Assembly (NCBI GenBank): GCA_028279945.1
Contig: JANQMT010000068.1
Location: forward strand, 1-47,622
Source: JAKSCF01 sp028279945
GTDB taxonomy: Bacteria; Bacillota; Clostridia; Peptostreptococcales; JAAYPU01
DNA length: 47,622 nucleotides
Direction: 5' to 3'
This document shows, piece after piece, positions 25,152 to 33,227 of the stretch (the stretch's first letter is position 1; every line of letters begins with the position of its first letter). The notes under the pieces are model-generated. The model saw only the letters and a program-made list of their open reading frames with translations. It was not told where the DNA came from and did not search any database. The translations under genes and the position numbers were made by a program.

Positions 25152-27524
25152 ATGAAAAACAATAAAATCAAAATATCCGTAAGAGAGATGGTTGAGTTTG
25201 TCTTAAAATCAGGCGACATCAGCTCTGTATTTTTAAGCTCCAGCCGAGCTGTGGATGGTATTAAAGCACATCAGAAAATACAGAAGAAGTTTTCAAAAGA
25301 ATATCAACAATATGATGTGGAAGTGGCGATTTGTCATTCTGTAATGGTTGAGGATATTACATTAGAAATTAGTGGAAGAGTGGATGGGATTATTCATGAT
25401 GGTGAAATACCCATTATTGATGAAATCAAATCCGTGACACAAGACATAATGAATATAGAAGAAGATTATAGCCAGGTTCATTGGGCACAAGGTAAAATGT
25501 ATGCGTACATGCATGCAAAAGAGTATAAGCTTGATGAAATCATTGTCCAATTGACTTATGTTGAACTTGGAAGCAATGCGATAAAACAGTTTCAGAGAAA
25601 GTTTAACATAATGGAACTTGAGACATTTTTTATGAATGCCATTAAAAGCTATTTAGTGTTTGCAAAAAAAATGGCTGCCTATAATTCTGAGAAAGAAGAA
25701 AGTATAGAATCGCTGCAGTTTCCTTTTGAAAGCTATCGGGATGGACAAAGGAAGCTGATGAGAAGTGTTTATAAAGTCATTGTGGAAGGTGAAAAGCTAT
25801 TTGCAAGAGCACCTACAGGCATTGGTAAAACCATGGGAACCATATTTCCGGCAGTGAAATCCCTATCAAAGCAACAAGGCAAAATATTTTACTTAACGGC
25901 TAAGACCATTGGTCGTGACGTAGCTGAGAAAGCATTTGACCTATTAGAAGAAAAAGGGCTTGTTTTTAAAAGGGTGACTATTACAGCTAAGGATAAAATA
26001 TGTTTGAATGATGAGAGAAAATGTGATGGTCATTACTGTGCGTATGCTAAAGGGCATTTTGATCGGATTAATGATGCGCTGTCAGCCTTAATAGATACCA
26101 CTCACAGCTACAGCAGGGAGGTAATATTAGAGTATGCACAGCTTTATCAAGTATGCCCTTATGAGCTAACTCTGGATTTGAGTCTGTATTGTGATTGTAT
26201 TATTTGTGATTACAATTATGCCTTTGATCCAAGCTCTGTTTTAAAAAGATATTTTGTAGAAGGAAATGGTTGGTTTTTTGAAGAGGGAGGCAGGTATGTA
26301 TTCTTGATTGATGAGGCCCATAACCTTGTTGATCGGGCAAGGAGCATGTATTCTGCAGTGATGTTTAAAAAAGCCATTTTGGAGCTGAAAAAAAAGCTTA
26401 AAAATAAGGATGATGCTCTGCATCGTTATTTTAATAAGATGAACCAATTTATGATTGAGAAGAGGCATGCTTGTGGAGACAATGGCCATGTGGTAGAGGA
26501 AAGTTATTCTGAGGATTTTGCAGACCTTCTTAGAGGCGTTATTTATAGAACGGAAAAAATATTTCCTCAACTAACAGAGTGGGAGCATATGGACGAATTG
26601 TTAGAATTCTATTTTGATGCTTATGACTTTATAAGGAAAGTGGATTTATATGATGAACGGTATGTCACCTACTATGAAAAATTCAAGGACGAAGTGAGGA
26701 TGAAGATATATTGTTTAGATCCTTCATTTAATCTAAAAAATTACATGGATAATGCTCAATCAGCTGTGCTGTTCTCAGCGACTCTAACGCCTATGGACTA
26801 CTATGCAAATATTTTGGGCGGAGATGAGAAAAATTATGGTCTAACTTTAGAATTACCATTTGATCCATGCAATCTATGCTTACTCATTAACAACAGTGTC
26901 TCAACCAAGTATAAAGATAGAGAAAAGACTTATCATAAGGTTGTGGACACCATATATCATACGATTAACGGGAAAAAAGGTAATTACATGGCCTTCTTTC
27001 CATCTTATCAGTATATGGAAGATGTTTATGAACGATTTATTGACTGCATTGACCAAGATTCCATAACAGTTATGCTCCAAGAACGAGGGTTAAGTGAGGA
27101 AGAAAAAGAAGCTTTCTTAGAAACTTTTCAGGAGGAAAGAGATCAAACATTAATTGCTTTTGCAGTACTTGGTGGTATGTTTGGCGAAGGAATTGATCTG
27201 AAAGGCGAAAAATTAAGTGGAGCTGTCATTGTTGGGGTTGGATTACCATCTATATGTCTGGAAAGAGACCTAATCAAGGAACATTTCGACAAGCACTCAA
27301 ATAATGGTTTTCAATACGCATATATGTATCCGGGTATAAATAAAGTCATGCAGGCTGCCGGAAGGGTCATCAGAACAGATGAGGATGTAGGTATCGTCGT
27401 GCTAATCGATGAGCGATTTGGCTATAATTACTATGGAGAATTGTTCCCACCGGAGTGGAGTCATATAAAGTATCTATCGAACTATCAATCGATACAGGAG
27501 ACCGTTAAGCTATTCTGGCGATAG
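25152..27524 (+). CDS. DinG/XPD-type ATP-dependent DNA helicase with PD-(D/E)XK nuclease-like N-terminus and Fe-S cysteines
   Basis: A 790-residue superfamily 2 helicase. Residues about 60-140 resemble a PD-(D/E)XK fold: GRVDGII (75), IIDEIKS (90) and AQGKMYAY. The helicase core has Walker A APTGIGKT (219), DEAH in FLIDEAHN (386), SATLTP and motif VI QAAGRVIRTD. Four cysteines between about 284 and 334 (KICLN, RKCD, HYCAY, VCPYE) fit the XPD/DinG iron-sulfur cluster. The family unwinds DNA 5' to 3' in repair; the nuclease domain suggests end processing. AGAGG precedes the ATG. The gene is flanked on both sides by the paired small-RNA genes, on the opposite strand. Confidence 0.92.
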   Translation: MKNNKIKISVREMVEFVLKSGDISSVFLSSSRAVDGIKAHQKIQKKFSKEYQQYDVEVAICHSVMVEDITLEISGRVDGIIHDGEIPIIDEIKSVTQDIMNIEEDYSQVHWAQGKMYAYMHAKEYKLDEIIVQLTYVELGSNAIKQFQRKFNIMELETFFMNAIKSYLVFAKKMAAYNSEKEESIESLQFPFESYRDGQRKLMRSVYKVIVEGEKLFARAPTGIGKTMGTIFPAVKSLSKQQGKIFYLTAKTIGRDVAEKAFDLLEEKGLVFKRVTITAKDKICLNDERKCDGHYCAYAKGHFDRINDALSALIDTTHSYSREVILEYAQLYQVCPYELTLDLSLYCDCIICDYNYAFDPSSVLKRYFVEGNGWFFEEGGRYVFLIDEAHNLVDRARSMYSAVMFKKAILELKKKLKNKDDALHRYFNKMNQFMIEKRHACGDNGHVVEESYSEDFADLLRGVIYRTEKIFPQLTEWEHMDELLEFYFDAYDFIRKVDLYDERYVTYYEKFKDEVRMKIYCLDPSFNLKNYMDNAQSAVLFSATLTPMDYYANILGGDEKNYGLTLELPFDPCNLCLLINNSVSTKYKDREKTYHKVVDTIYHTINGKKGNYMAFFPSYQYMEDVYERFIDCIDQDSITVMLQERGLSEEEKEAFLETFQEERDQTLIAFAVLGGMFGEGIDLKGEKLSGAVIVGVGLPSICLERDLIKEHFDKHSNNGFQYAYMYPGINKVMQAAGRVIRTDEDVGIVVLIDERFGYNYYGELFPPEWSHIKYLSNYQSIQETVKLFWR

Positions 27525-27540
27525 ATTTTAATTTAAATCA

Positions 27541-27627
27541 AAAAGTAAAACAGTCACTAATGTCGGGTTAGTGACTGTTTAATTTCAGGAACCAATCGAG
27601 GCACAGCCATAAACTGGGCTCTCTTTT
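27541..27627 (-). ncRNA. predicted small RNA, copy 2 of a two-member family
   Basis: A minus-strand transcript of about 87 nt from promoter 27634-27663. It contains a hairpin (AGCCCAG / region ending GGCU, 27604-27620), a linker with CGAUUGG, and a terminator. The terminator is a perfect 10-bp stem (27551-27560 with 27568-27577) followed by TTTTACTTTT. The terminator stem sequence differs completely from copy 1 but its size and place are the same, so the structure is conserved and the sequence is not. It lies between the helicase stop and the peroxiredoxin stop. The hairpin may also end the helicase transcript on the plus strand. Confidence 0.72.
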
Positions 27628-27633
27628 AATTAC

Positions 27634-27663
27634 ATTATATTTATTATGTACTTCTTTTGTCAA
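27634..27663 (-). promoter_or_regulatory. sigma-A promoter of small RNA copy 2
   Basis: On the minus strand a perfect TTGACA (27658-27663), 18 nt, and a perfect TATAAT (27634-27639), as in copy 1. Confidence 0.85.
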
Positions 27664-27739
27664 TAATATTATTTTAATTTAATAAAATTAGTTTCCAATC
27701 TAATAAGTCATCATTAGATTGGAAACAAGTTAAAGTAAT

Positions 27740-28399
27740 TTATATTCCCTTAAAGCACAAATACCAATCGATACAGTTATATTTTCCGCTGCATCCATCA
27801 TTGATTCGTTGTAAGAGTTCCTGATATGTTTTTGGTGGGGGTAAAACAACAGGTTTTCCAGGTAACCAGTTTGCCGGGGTAGGCGTACCATGCTGATCGG
27901 TTGCTTGTAAAGCATCTATGATCCTTAAAATCTCAGGAATCCATCTGCCTGTTGTAAGAGGATAATACAGGACAGCTCTAAGCTCTTGCTTAGGGTCTAT
28001 AATAAATACTGCCCTCACGGTTTGTGTGGGACTCGATGCATCGGATATCATACCATACAATTTTGATACTTCTCTTGATGAGTCATCTATAATAGGAAAA
28101 GGAATTTGAATGCCTGTCATTCGATATATATTGTGAACCCAAGCCAAGTGAGAGTATTGACCGTCTACACTTAAACCTAACAACTGAACATTTTTCGCTC
28201 TGAACTGCGGATAGCATCTTGCAAAGGCAATAAATTCGGTTGTACAAACCGGCGTAAAATCACCTGGATGAGAAAATAGAACTACCCACTGTCCATTAAA
28301 ATCAGATAAATTCATTGGACCAAAAGTAGTGTCAGCTGTAAAGTCAGGAGCTTTAGTATTTAATTGTGGAAGACAGGTTTGTGGTTGTAGGTCTGTCAA
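27740..28399 (-). CDS. 1-Cys peroxiredoxin (Prx6 family)
   Basis: Reduces hydrogen peroxide and organic peroxides in the cytoplasm. The peroxidatic motif SHPGDFTPVCTTE holds Cys 52; the later LSVDGQYSHLAW and YYPLTTGRW are Prx6-type. The C-terminal extension (WLPGKPVVLPPP...) and a tail with three cysteines (GCSGKYNCIDWYLC) are seen, which may act as resolving or zinc-binding residues. The start is taken as TTG at 28399: TAGGAG lies 8 nt before it, while the upstream ATG at 28432 has no ribosome site and would add 11 atypical residues. That gives 219 residues. Confidence 0.93.
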   Translation of the reverse strand: MTDLQPQTCLPQLNTKAPDFTADTTFGPMNLSDFNGQWVVLFSHPGDFTPVCTTEFIAFARCYPQFRAKNVQLLGLSVDGQYSHLAWVHNIYRMTGIQIPFPIIDDSSREVSKLYGMISDASSPTQTVRAVFIIDPKQELRAVLYYPLTTGRWIPEILRIIDALQATDQHGTPTPANWLPGKPVVLPPPKTYQELLQRINDGCSGKYNCIDWYLCFKGI

Positions 28400-28440
28400 A
28401 TTAATCACTCCTATATTTATTTTGAAATACATAAAATTCT

Positions 28441-28469
28441 ATAATATTAAATTATGTGGCTCAAAGTAA
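28441..28469 (-). promoter_or_regulatory. candidate promoter of the peroxiredoxin gene
   Basis: On the minus strand TTACTT (28464-28469), 17 nt, TATTAT (28441-28446). The expected leader is about 35 nt. Confidence 0.5.
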
Positions 28470-29092
28470 TGGAGTGAATGAATAAATATTTCCATTTATT
28501 TACTAATTTAATAATGTTATAATTATATTGAAGTGCGAGCTGTGAAATCAGCGTAGCTGATGTCCCCTAGCAAGCGGAATGAAAGTTCTGCAAGCTCTGG
28601 TAAGCTGATAAAATATAGTAGGGAAAGCCTATCAAGGAAGGTCTAGCCAACCGCCTTGTACTGAGTCCTTGGAGCCGAAGTGGTAACATAAGGTTTAAGC
28701 GTAGGATAGGGAGCAACAGAGCCGAAACGAAAGTGAAGTGATAGAGCCGGGAAATAATTATCTAGTGGGATTAGGTCGATGCGCTTTCATACGTAGCAGA
28801 CAACAACATCTAAATCGAAATGGCAAGAATTAGATGTCTACCCCCGGTCTGAGAGCTTGGCGAGGTTGATGATAAATGTTTTATCGGAACAGCTGAGGTC
28901 CTGTCATATCCTTAGAGATGAGGTATGGAAACCAAACCAAAGAAATGCGATAGGAATTCAAATGTATGGCAGGAAGTCCGATCCGCGCATAGTACCGTAG
29001 AAGCCTGTGAAAGCAGATGGAGGGAAGGGGCGGACACTTTGTAGCTTCAAGCAGTGGACATGACATGCAGACGAATAGGAGAGCTGACAAAC

Positions 29093-30409
29093 ATGTTGAA
29101 TGAATTGTTTGGAATACAGTTTAATATTGCAAAAGCAAACCGAACAGATGGAAGAGTACAAAATCTAGCGAGTTATATTAACGAAGAAACGTTATTGGCG
29201 ACTCATAAACAAATGAGTAGACATAAGGCGTATGGAGTTGATAAGGTAAGCAAAGATGAGTACACAGAAAATCTAGAGGAAAATCTAAAGGATCTTGTAG
29301 AAAGAATGAAGCGGGGTAGTTATAGACCAAAGCCATCAAGGCGAGTATATATACCCAAGGACGGAAGTAACAAGGAAAGACCATTAGGAATCTCAAGTTA
29401 TGAGGACAAGCTGGTTGAATACGTTATAGCGCAGATATTAATGCAAATCTATGAACCAAAGTTCTTTAATGCAAGCTATGGATTCAGACCAAACAGAAAT
29501 TGCCATCAAGCAGTTCGAGAAGTTATTGAAATGGTACAGTACAGGAAAACGAACTACATAGTAGAAGCAGATATTAAAGGATTCTTTGATAACGTTAGCC
29601 ATGAATGGATGATGAAATTTCTGGAACATGATATAGCAGACAAGAAGTTACTTGATATAATCAAGAAATTTATGAAAGCTGGAATCATGGAAAGGGGTAA
29701 ATATCTCAACAGCGAACGAGGCACTCCACAGGGAAATGGAGCTAGTCCAATATTAGCAAATATCTATTTACATTATGTACTGGATATGTGGTTTGAACGA
29801 GTTGTGAAAAGAAAATTGGAAGGGCAATGCTACTTAATCAGATATTGTGATGACTTTGTGTGTTGCTTTCAGACAAAAAGGGAAGCAGAGAAATTCTATA
29901 GGACATTACAGAAAAGATTTAATAAGTTTGAGCTAGAACTGGCGATGCAAAAGACGAAGGTATTGGAATTTGGAAGATTTGCTAGGGAAAATAGAGAATC
30001 AAGAGGCGAAGGAAAACCAGAGACTTTTGACTTTCTAGGATTTACGTTTTATTGTGGAACAAATGGCAAGAAAGAGTTCTTTCGCTGTAGGGTGAAAACC
30101 AGTAAGAAGAAATTCCGAAGCAAGATGAAAGCTATGAAAGAATGGATTAAAAATCACAGAACAATGCAGTTAGAGAAATTGTTTAAGGTAGTGAATGCGA
30201 AATTAAGAGGGCATTATCAGTATTATGGTGTTACAGATAATACGAATGCAGTTAAGAGTTTTCTACAACAAACAAGATGGCTATTGTTCAAGTGGTTGAA
30301 TCGACGTAGTCAAAAGAAAAGCTACACGATGGACACATTCTTGAATGGTTTATTAAGAACGTTTCCTTTGTTGGAACCATCAATTAAGGTAAGTTTGTTT
30401 TATAGATAG
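29093..30409 (+). CDS. ltrA: group II intron-encoded reverse transcriptase/maturase
   Basis: About 438 residues. The reverse transcriptase domain shows RVYIPKDG, RPLGISSYEDKLV, SYGFRPNRNCHQAV, ADIKGFFDNV, GTPQGNGASPILANIYLH and the active site RYCDDF (about 251). The maturase (domain X) region follows at about 340-405 with LRGHYQYYGVTDN. No HNH endonuclease follows, so retrohoming would rely on single-stranded or replicating DNA targets. The ATG at 29093 follows AGGAGAG at 10 nt; in-frame GTG 29054 and ATG 29060 lie upstream without a ribosome site. All catalytic residues appear intact. Confidence 0.93.
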   Translation: MLNELFGIQFNIAKANRTDGRVQNLASYINEETLLATHKQMSRHKAYGVDKVSKDEYTENLEENLKDLVERMKRGSYRPKPSRRVYIPKDGSNKERPLGISSYEDKLVEYVIAQILMQIYEPKFFNASYGFRPNRNCHQAVREVIEMVQYRKTNYIVEADIKGFFDNVSHEWMMKFLEHDIADKKLLDIIKKFMKAGIMERGKYLNSERGTPQGNGASPILANIYLHYVLDMWFERVVKRKLEGQCYLIRYCDDFVCCFQTKREAEKFYRTLQKRFNKFELELAMQKTKVLEFGRFARENRESRGEGKPETFDFLGFTFYCGTNGKKEFFRCRVKTSKKKFRSKMKAMKEWIKNHRTMQLEKLFKVVNAKLRGHYQYYGVTDNTNAVKSFLQQTRWLLFKWLNRRSQKKSYTMDTFLNGLLRTFPLLEPSIKVSLFYR

Positions 30410-30428
30410 TGAATGAATACAAAGTGAA

Positions 30429-30500
30429 GAGCCGTATGCGTTAGTAGCGCACGTATGGTTCTAATTAGGGGCTTGGATGCGTAAGCATCCTCGTCTACTA
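30429..30500 (+). ncRNA. group II intron domains V and VI
   Basis: Domain V is GAGCCGTATGCG ... CGCACGTATGGTTC with the catalytic AGC at 30430-30432. Domain VI is a stem capped by a GTAA tetraloop (GGATGC / GCATCC) with a lower stem and a bulged A near 30497. Behind it, 30510-30590 contains another hairpin (about 30530-30548, CCCTT / AAGGGGG) that may belong to the intron end or to the exon. Confidence 0.85.
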
Positions 30501-30594
30501 GAGAGATACCGAGTAGAGTGATGGCTGGACTCCCTTATGAAAGGGGGTGGTAGCTTGAGGTTAAATTTTACTACAAAAAATTAAGGAGACTATA

Positions 30595-31485
30595 ATGAAA
30601 AAAAGACCTGTGATGATTACTGTTATAGGATGGTATTTGATAGTTACCAATATTTTAGGATTGCTAGCCCTATCTTTATTGTTAGTAGCGCCTGCTGAAG
30701 AGGTCGCAGAGTTATTTGCCGATAAAGGAAGCATATTCCTCATATCTTCGGGTGTTATTATCCTGTTAGGGGTTCTTTGTGGCATACTAATCATGAAAGC
30801 TAGTGGATTTGGACGACTATTGTGTCTGGTTATCATGTTGGCTAACATTATCTTCAATATTATATATGATGGATTTCAATCTGCTATTCTCGGAAACATG
30901 ATAAACCTTGCAATTATGGTAATTGTTTTACTGCCTCAATATAGAAATTATTTTACAAAAGAAATACAAGACTCGAATAACGAAGAAGAAACAATGGATA
31001 TTTCCATTAAGGATGAACCCAAAAATAATAAGGTCCTTCCCACAATAAAAAAAGTTGGAAGCGTAGCACTATTTGTTCTTGGAATACTTATACTTTCACT
31101 ATCCATTTCACTGTCTCATAATATGATAAAATCATTTGCAAAACCATTTGAGATTATTGTAATAGTAATACTTACTCTGTTTATAGCGGTAGGATTTTTT
31201 ATTGTACCTTCTATATACTTGTGGGGTGAAAAGAGAAAAGGGTTAGCTTGCTTAGCCCTATTTATCGCAGGTGGATTGCATTTGCTTCAGGGATTGTCAA
31301 ATCAGTCTAAGATACATATGTTGATAGCATTGCCAAGTGAAAAAAATGAATTTGTTGCCAACTTTAAAGTAGGTGTTTTTATTGACATTGCATTAGGATT
31401 GGTTTACATATGCATGGGATTCGTATTGGCGCATATGATTGAAAAAGCAAAAAAAAGAAAAGCTGAAACAGATGACTTACAATAA
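30595..31485 (+). CDS. multi-pass membrane protein of unknown function
   Basis: 296 residues with about four helices in the first 125 residues, a hydrophilic cytoplasmic-looking linker (about 125-150, EEETMDISIKDEPKNN), and about four more helices to the end. I do not recognise the family. The two halves might be an internal duplication: each starts with a lysine-rich segment followed by a long helix with V-V-L-G-I-type content. AAGGAG precedes the ATG. It lies immediately after the intron and before arsR, whose strong promoter begins inside the gap, so it is probably a separate transcript. Confidence 0.7.
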   Translation: MKKRPVMITVIGWYLIVTNILGLLALSLLLVAPAEEVAELFADKGSIFLISSGVIILLGVLCGILIMKASGFGRLLCLVIMLANIIFNIIYDGFQSAILGNMINLAIMVIVLLPQYRNYFTKEIQDSNNEEETMDISIKDEPKNNKVLPTIKKVGSVALFVLGILILSLSISLSHNMIKSFAKPFEIIVIVILTLFIAVGFFIVPSIYLWGEKRKGLACLALFIAGGLHLLQGLSNQSKIHMLIALPSEKNEFVANFKVGVFIDIALGLVYICMGFVLAHMIEKAKKRKAETDDLQ

Positions 31486-31498
31486 AACTTTATTTGTA

Positions 31499-31527
31499 TT
31501 GACAGTTGGAACGTATATGAGTATAAT
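31499..31527 (+). promoter_or_regulatory. sigma-A promoter of the arsR operon
   Basis: A perfect TTGACA (31499-31504), 17 nt, and a perfect TATAAT (31522-31527). The A/T-rich dyad around and after the -10 box (TATATGAGTATAATCGAATATA) is where an ArsR dimer would bind, but its exact operator cannot be fixed. Confidence 0.85.
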
Positions 31528-31557
31528 CGAATATAGTAATATGAAGAGGTGAAAATA

Positions 31558-31914
31558 ATGGAGTTAATAAAAGTGTTGAAAGCGATTGGAGATGAAAATC
31601 GATTAAGAATATTAAATCTGCTTAATCAAGGAGAACTTTGTGTTTGCGAGATTCAATATGCTTTAGATACTACTCAATCCAATACATCAAGGCATTTAAA
31701 GAACCTTAGTGATGCCGGACTATTAGTTTCAAGTAAAAAGGCACAATGGGTTTCTTATAGTATTAACGAAGATATTTTTCAGAAATTTCCATTTGTGAAG
31801 ACCTTGCTGGAAACTGAATTGAATAAGCTTAATTTTGCTGAAAAAGATACAAAAAGACTTGGTGAGTGTCAACAGATGGGTATTCCGTGCGAATGGGATG
31901 GAAAGTTAATCTAA
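31558..31914 (+). CDS. arsR: ArsR/SmtB-family regulator with arsenite-type ELCVCE site
   Basis: A 118-residue winged-helix repressor. The motif ELCVCEI (Cys 28 and Cys 30) in helix 3 is the As(III)/Sb(III) site of classical ArsR; TQSNTSRHLKNLSDAGLL is the recognition helix. A further Cys pair near the C-terminus (GECQQMGIPC) may add a ligand. The ATG at 31558 has GAAGAGG 8 nt upstream. It is the first gene of a cluster with a thioredoxin-like and an AhpD-like protein. Release from DNA on metalloid binding is the family behaviour; the inducer here is inferred. Confidence 0.92.
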   Translation: MELIKVLKAIGDENRLRILNLLNQGELCVCEIQYALDTTQSNTSRHLKNLSDAGLLVSSKKAQWVSYSINEDIFQKFPFVKTLLETELNKLNFAEKDTKRLGECQQMGIPCEWDGKLI

Positions 31915-31945
31915 TTTTGTGTAATAAATTTAAGGAGGAAAGTAG

Positions 31946-32179
31946 ATGGAAATTAAGATTTTAGGTCAGGGATGTTCAAAATGTAAAAGCTTATATGAAA
32001 GAACCATTCAAGCTAAAGAAGACTTGAACCTAGATGCAGAAGTCATAAAAGTAGAAAACATCAAAGATATTGTAAAATATGGTGTGATGAGAACACCGGC
32101 ATTGGTAGTAGAAAATGAAGTCAAAGTTGTTGGTAAAGTTCCAACAGTTGATGAAATAAAAACATTTTTAAACAAATAA
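31946..32179 (+). CDS. small thioredoxin-fold protein (redox-active disulfide protein 2 type)
   Basis: 77 residues with a GCSKCK active site (Cys 10 and Cys 13) and the cis-proline region RTPALVV. This is the short thioredoxin/glutaredoxin-like family often encoded between ArsR and a DUF318-type permease in arsenic or organoarsenical clusters. AAGGAGG is correctly spaced. It is 31 nt after arsR and surely cotranscribed. Disulfide exchange is the likely role; the partner is unknown. Confidence 0.9.
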   Translation: MEIKILGQGCSKCKSLYERTIQAKEDLNLDAEVIKVENIKDIVKYGVMRTPALVVENEVKVVGKVPTVDEIKTFLNK

Positions 32180-32217
32180 ACAAAATAAAAGGATAAAAAA
32201 ACGGAGGGTATTTAAAA

Positions 32218-32541
32218 ATGAGAATGCTTGCAGAATTTTTTCCGGAATTTACAGAAAAGCTAGATGAGATTGACAAACTTTATGAAGAGAAACGTATGAT
32301 TGATGAAAAAACTTATCAATTTATTTGTTTCGCACTTTCTATCAAAGGACGATCAAAGCCTTGCGTATTGAAACACTTTAAAGGGGCTTTAGAAGCAGGC
32401 GCTACAGTCAAAGAGCTATCTTACATCTTCGCTTTGGTTATGAGAGAAGCTGCAGGTGCAGACGATTGTTGGACGCATGATGTACTTGACGATTGGCAAG
32501 AAATTGTTGCAGGAAATGTAAATTGTGACTGCAAAAAATAA
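32218..32541 (+). CDS. carboxymuconolactone decarboxylase/AhpD-like protein
   Basis: 107 residues with the all-helical CMD/AhpD pattern KPCVLKHFKGALEAGATVKEL. The usual two-Cys CxxC is reduced: only one Cys (KPC) stands before the conserved His, and further cysteines occur later (DDCWTH, NCDC at the C-terminus). GGAGGG precedes the ATG. It follows the thioredoxin-like gene by 38 nt, so a reductase or peroxide-type reaction with thioredoxin as partner is plausible. The specific substrate is unknown. Confidence 0.82.
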   Translation: MRMLAEFFPEFTEKLDEIDKLYEEKRMIDEKTYQFICFALSIKGRSKPCVLKHFKGALEAGATVKELSYIFALVMREAAGADDCWTHDVLDDWQEIVAGNVNCDCKK

Positions 32542-32709
32542 TAAAAAACAGCCTAATACTTTATTTCAGTAAAAATACGCTGTGCCAGTGAATACATTTA
32601 TTTTGCCTCTGGGACAAAACCTATTGAACTTTAATTGATTATCCAGTAGACTACAATCACAAGGTTAAACACTTAACCAAGTACAAAATTCGAGATAATC
32701 AAGTCAAAA

Positions 32710-32740
32710 GGGTCAAAAGGGTTTAAAGGGGTTTTTAGGG
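32710..32740 (+). other. possible G-quadruplex motif
   Basis: Four runs of at least three G (32710, 32719, 32728, 32738) are separated by 6-nt loops. The gap 32542-32901 otherwise holds a small hairpin (GGTTAA / TTAACC near 32664-32679) and the terminator at 32757-32781. Confidence 0.4.
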
Positions 32741-32756
32741 ATTAAGGATAGATGAT

Positions 32757-32781
32757 AGAGATATAGTTTTATATCTCTTTT
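32757..32781 (+). terminator. terminator after the arsR cluster
   Basis: AGAGATATA / TATATCTCT (loop GTTT) is followed by TTTTGTCATTTTT. It lies about 215 nt past the AhpD-like stop. Confidence 0.6.
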
Positions 32782-32901
32782 GTCATTTTTGAAGCTTTCT
32801 TTCACTTTGTAATAGGTCAAAACATAGGGTGTATGGATATAATATAGTAACTATTATTATCTTCCTATGGATTTATGTTATAAAAGTGAAGGGAAATTGT
32901 T

Positions 32902-33171
32902 ATGAGCAAGGAAAGGGAAAGGATTATTCTTTTTGGAGAACAATTGACTTTGTTAGGTGAGTTTATAGCTTTGTCGGCATCTATAACAGGTGAATTCTCA
33001 CTACAAATTATTGGCGGCATAATAATCGTTCAAGGTCAAGCTATCTTAGTAGATGCCGTTAAAAAAGAATCAAAAGATTTAGCTTTTATTAGTGCTGTTG
33101 CACAGGCTGTGGGATTTATATTGGTCGCATTGGGAGAATTGATTTCAAAGGATGAAGATGTAGAATTTTAA
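32902..33171 (+). CDS. small membrane protein of unknown function
   Basis: 89 residues, mostly hydrophobic with three helices (about 12-30, 34-50 and 62-80). Two similar halves can be seen: LTLLGEFIAL near the start and ILVALGELIS near the end. I do not recognise a family. AAGGGA lies upstream of the ATG. A TATAAT at 32838-32843 could be its promoter, with no good -35. It lies 56 nt before the first of the four agr-associated membrane proteins and may belong with them. Confidence 0.65.
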   Translation: MSKERERIILFGEQLTLLGEFIALSASITGEFSLQIIGGIIIVQGQAILVDAVKKESKDLAFISAVAQAVGFILVALGELISKDEDVEF

Positions 33172-33227
33172 GTTACCGAAGACTAATTGTATGACTTTTT
33201 TCTTTAGCAGATTATAGGGGGGAAGTT

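Larger units (their letters stand above)
28533..30505 (+). mobile_element. group II intron with maturase gene
   Basis: The left end is the canonical GTGCG at 28533, followed by ~520 nt of structured domain I-III sequence with typical strings (GGAGCCGAAGTGGTAAC, GGGAGCAACAGAGCCGAAACG). The maturase gene lies in domain IV. Domain V (30429-30461) begins with the AGC triad, and domain VI (about 30467-30499) is a hairpin capped by GTAA. Its base pairs as AGGGGC with GUCUACU, leaving one bulged A, the expected branch point. The right splice site should be 6-10 nt after that A, but no clean AY end is visible, so the right boundary is uncertain. It sits in the gap between the divergent peroxiredoxin and a membrane protein gene, so it interrupts no gene. 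Confidence 0.9.

Noticed and set aside
28433..28532. IS element left of the intron
   Set aside because: No transposase or terminal repeats; the region is explained by the peroxiredoxin promoter and a 40-nt shared sequence.
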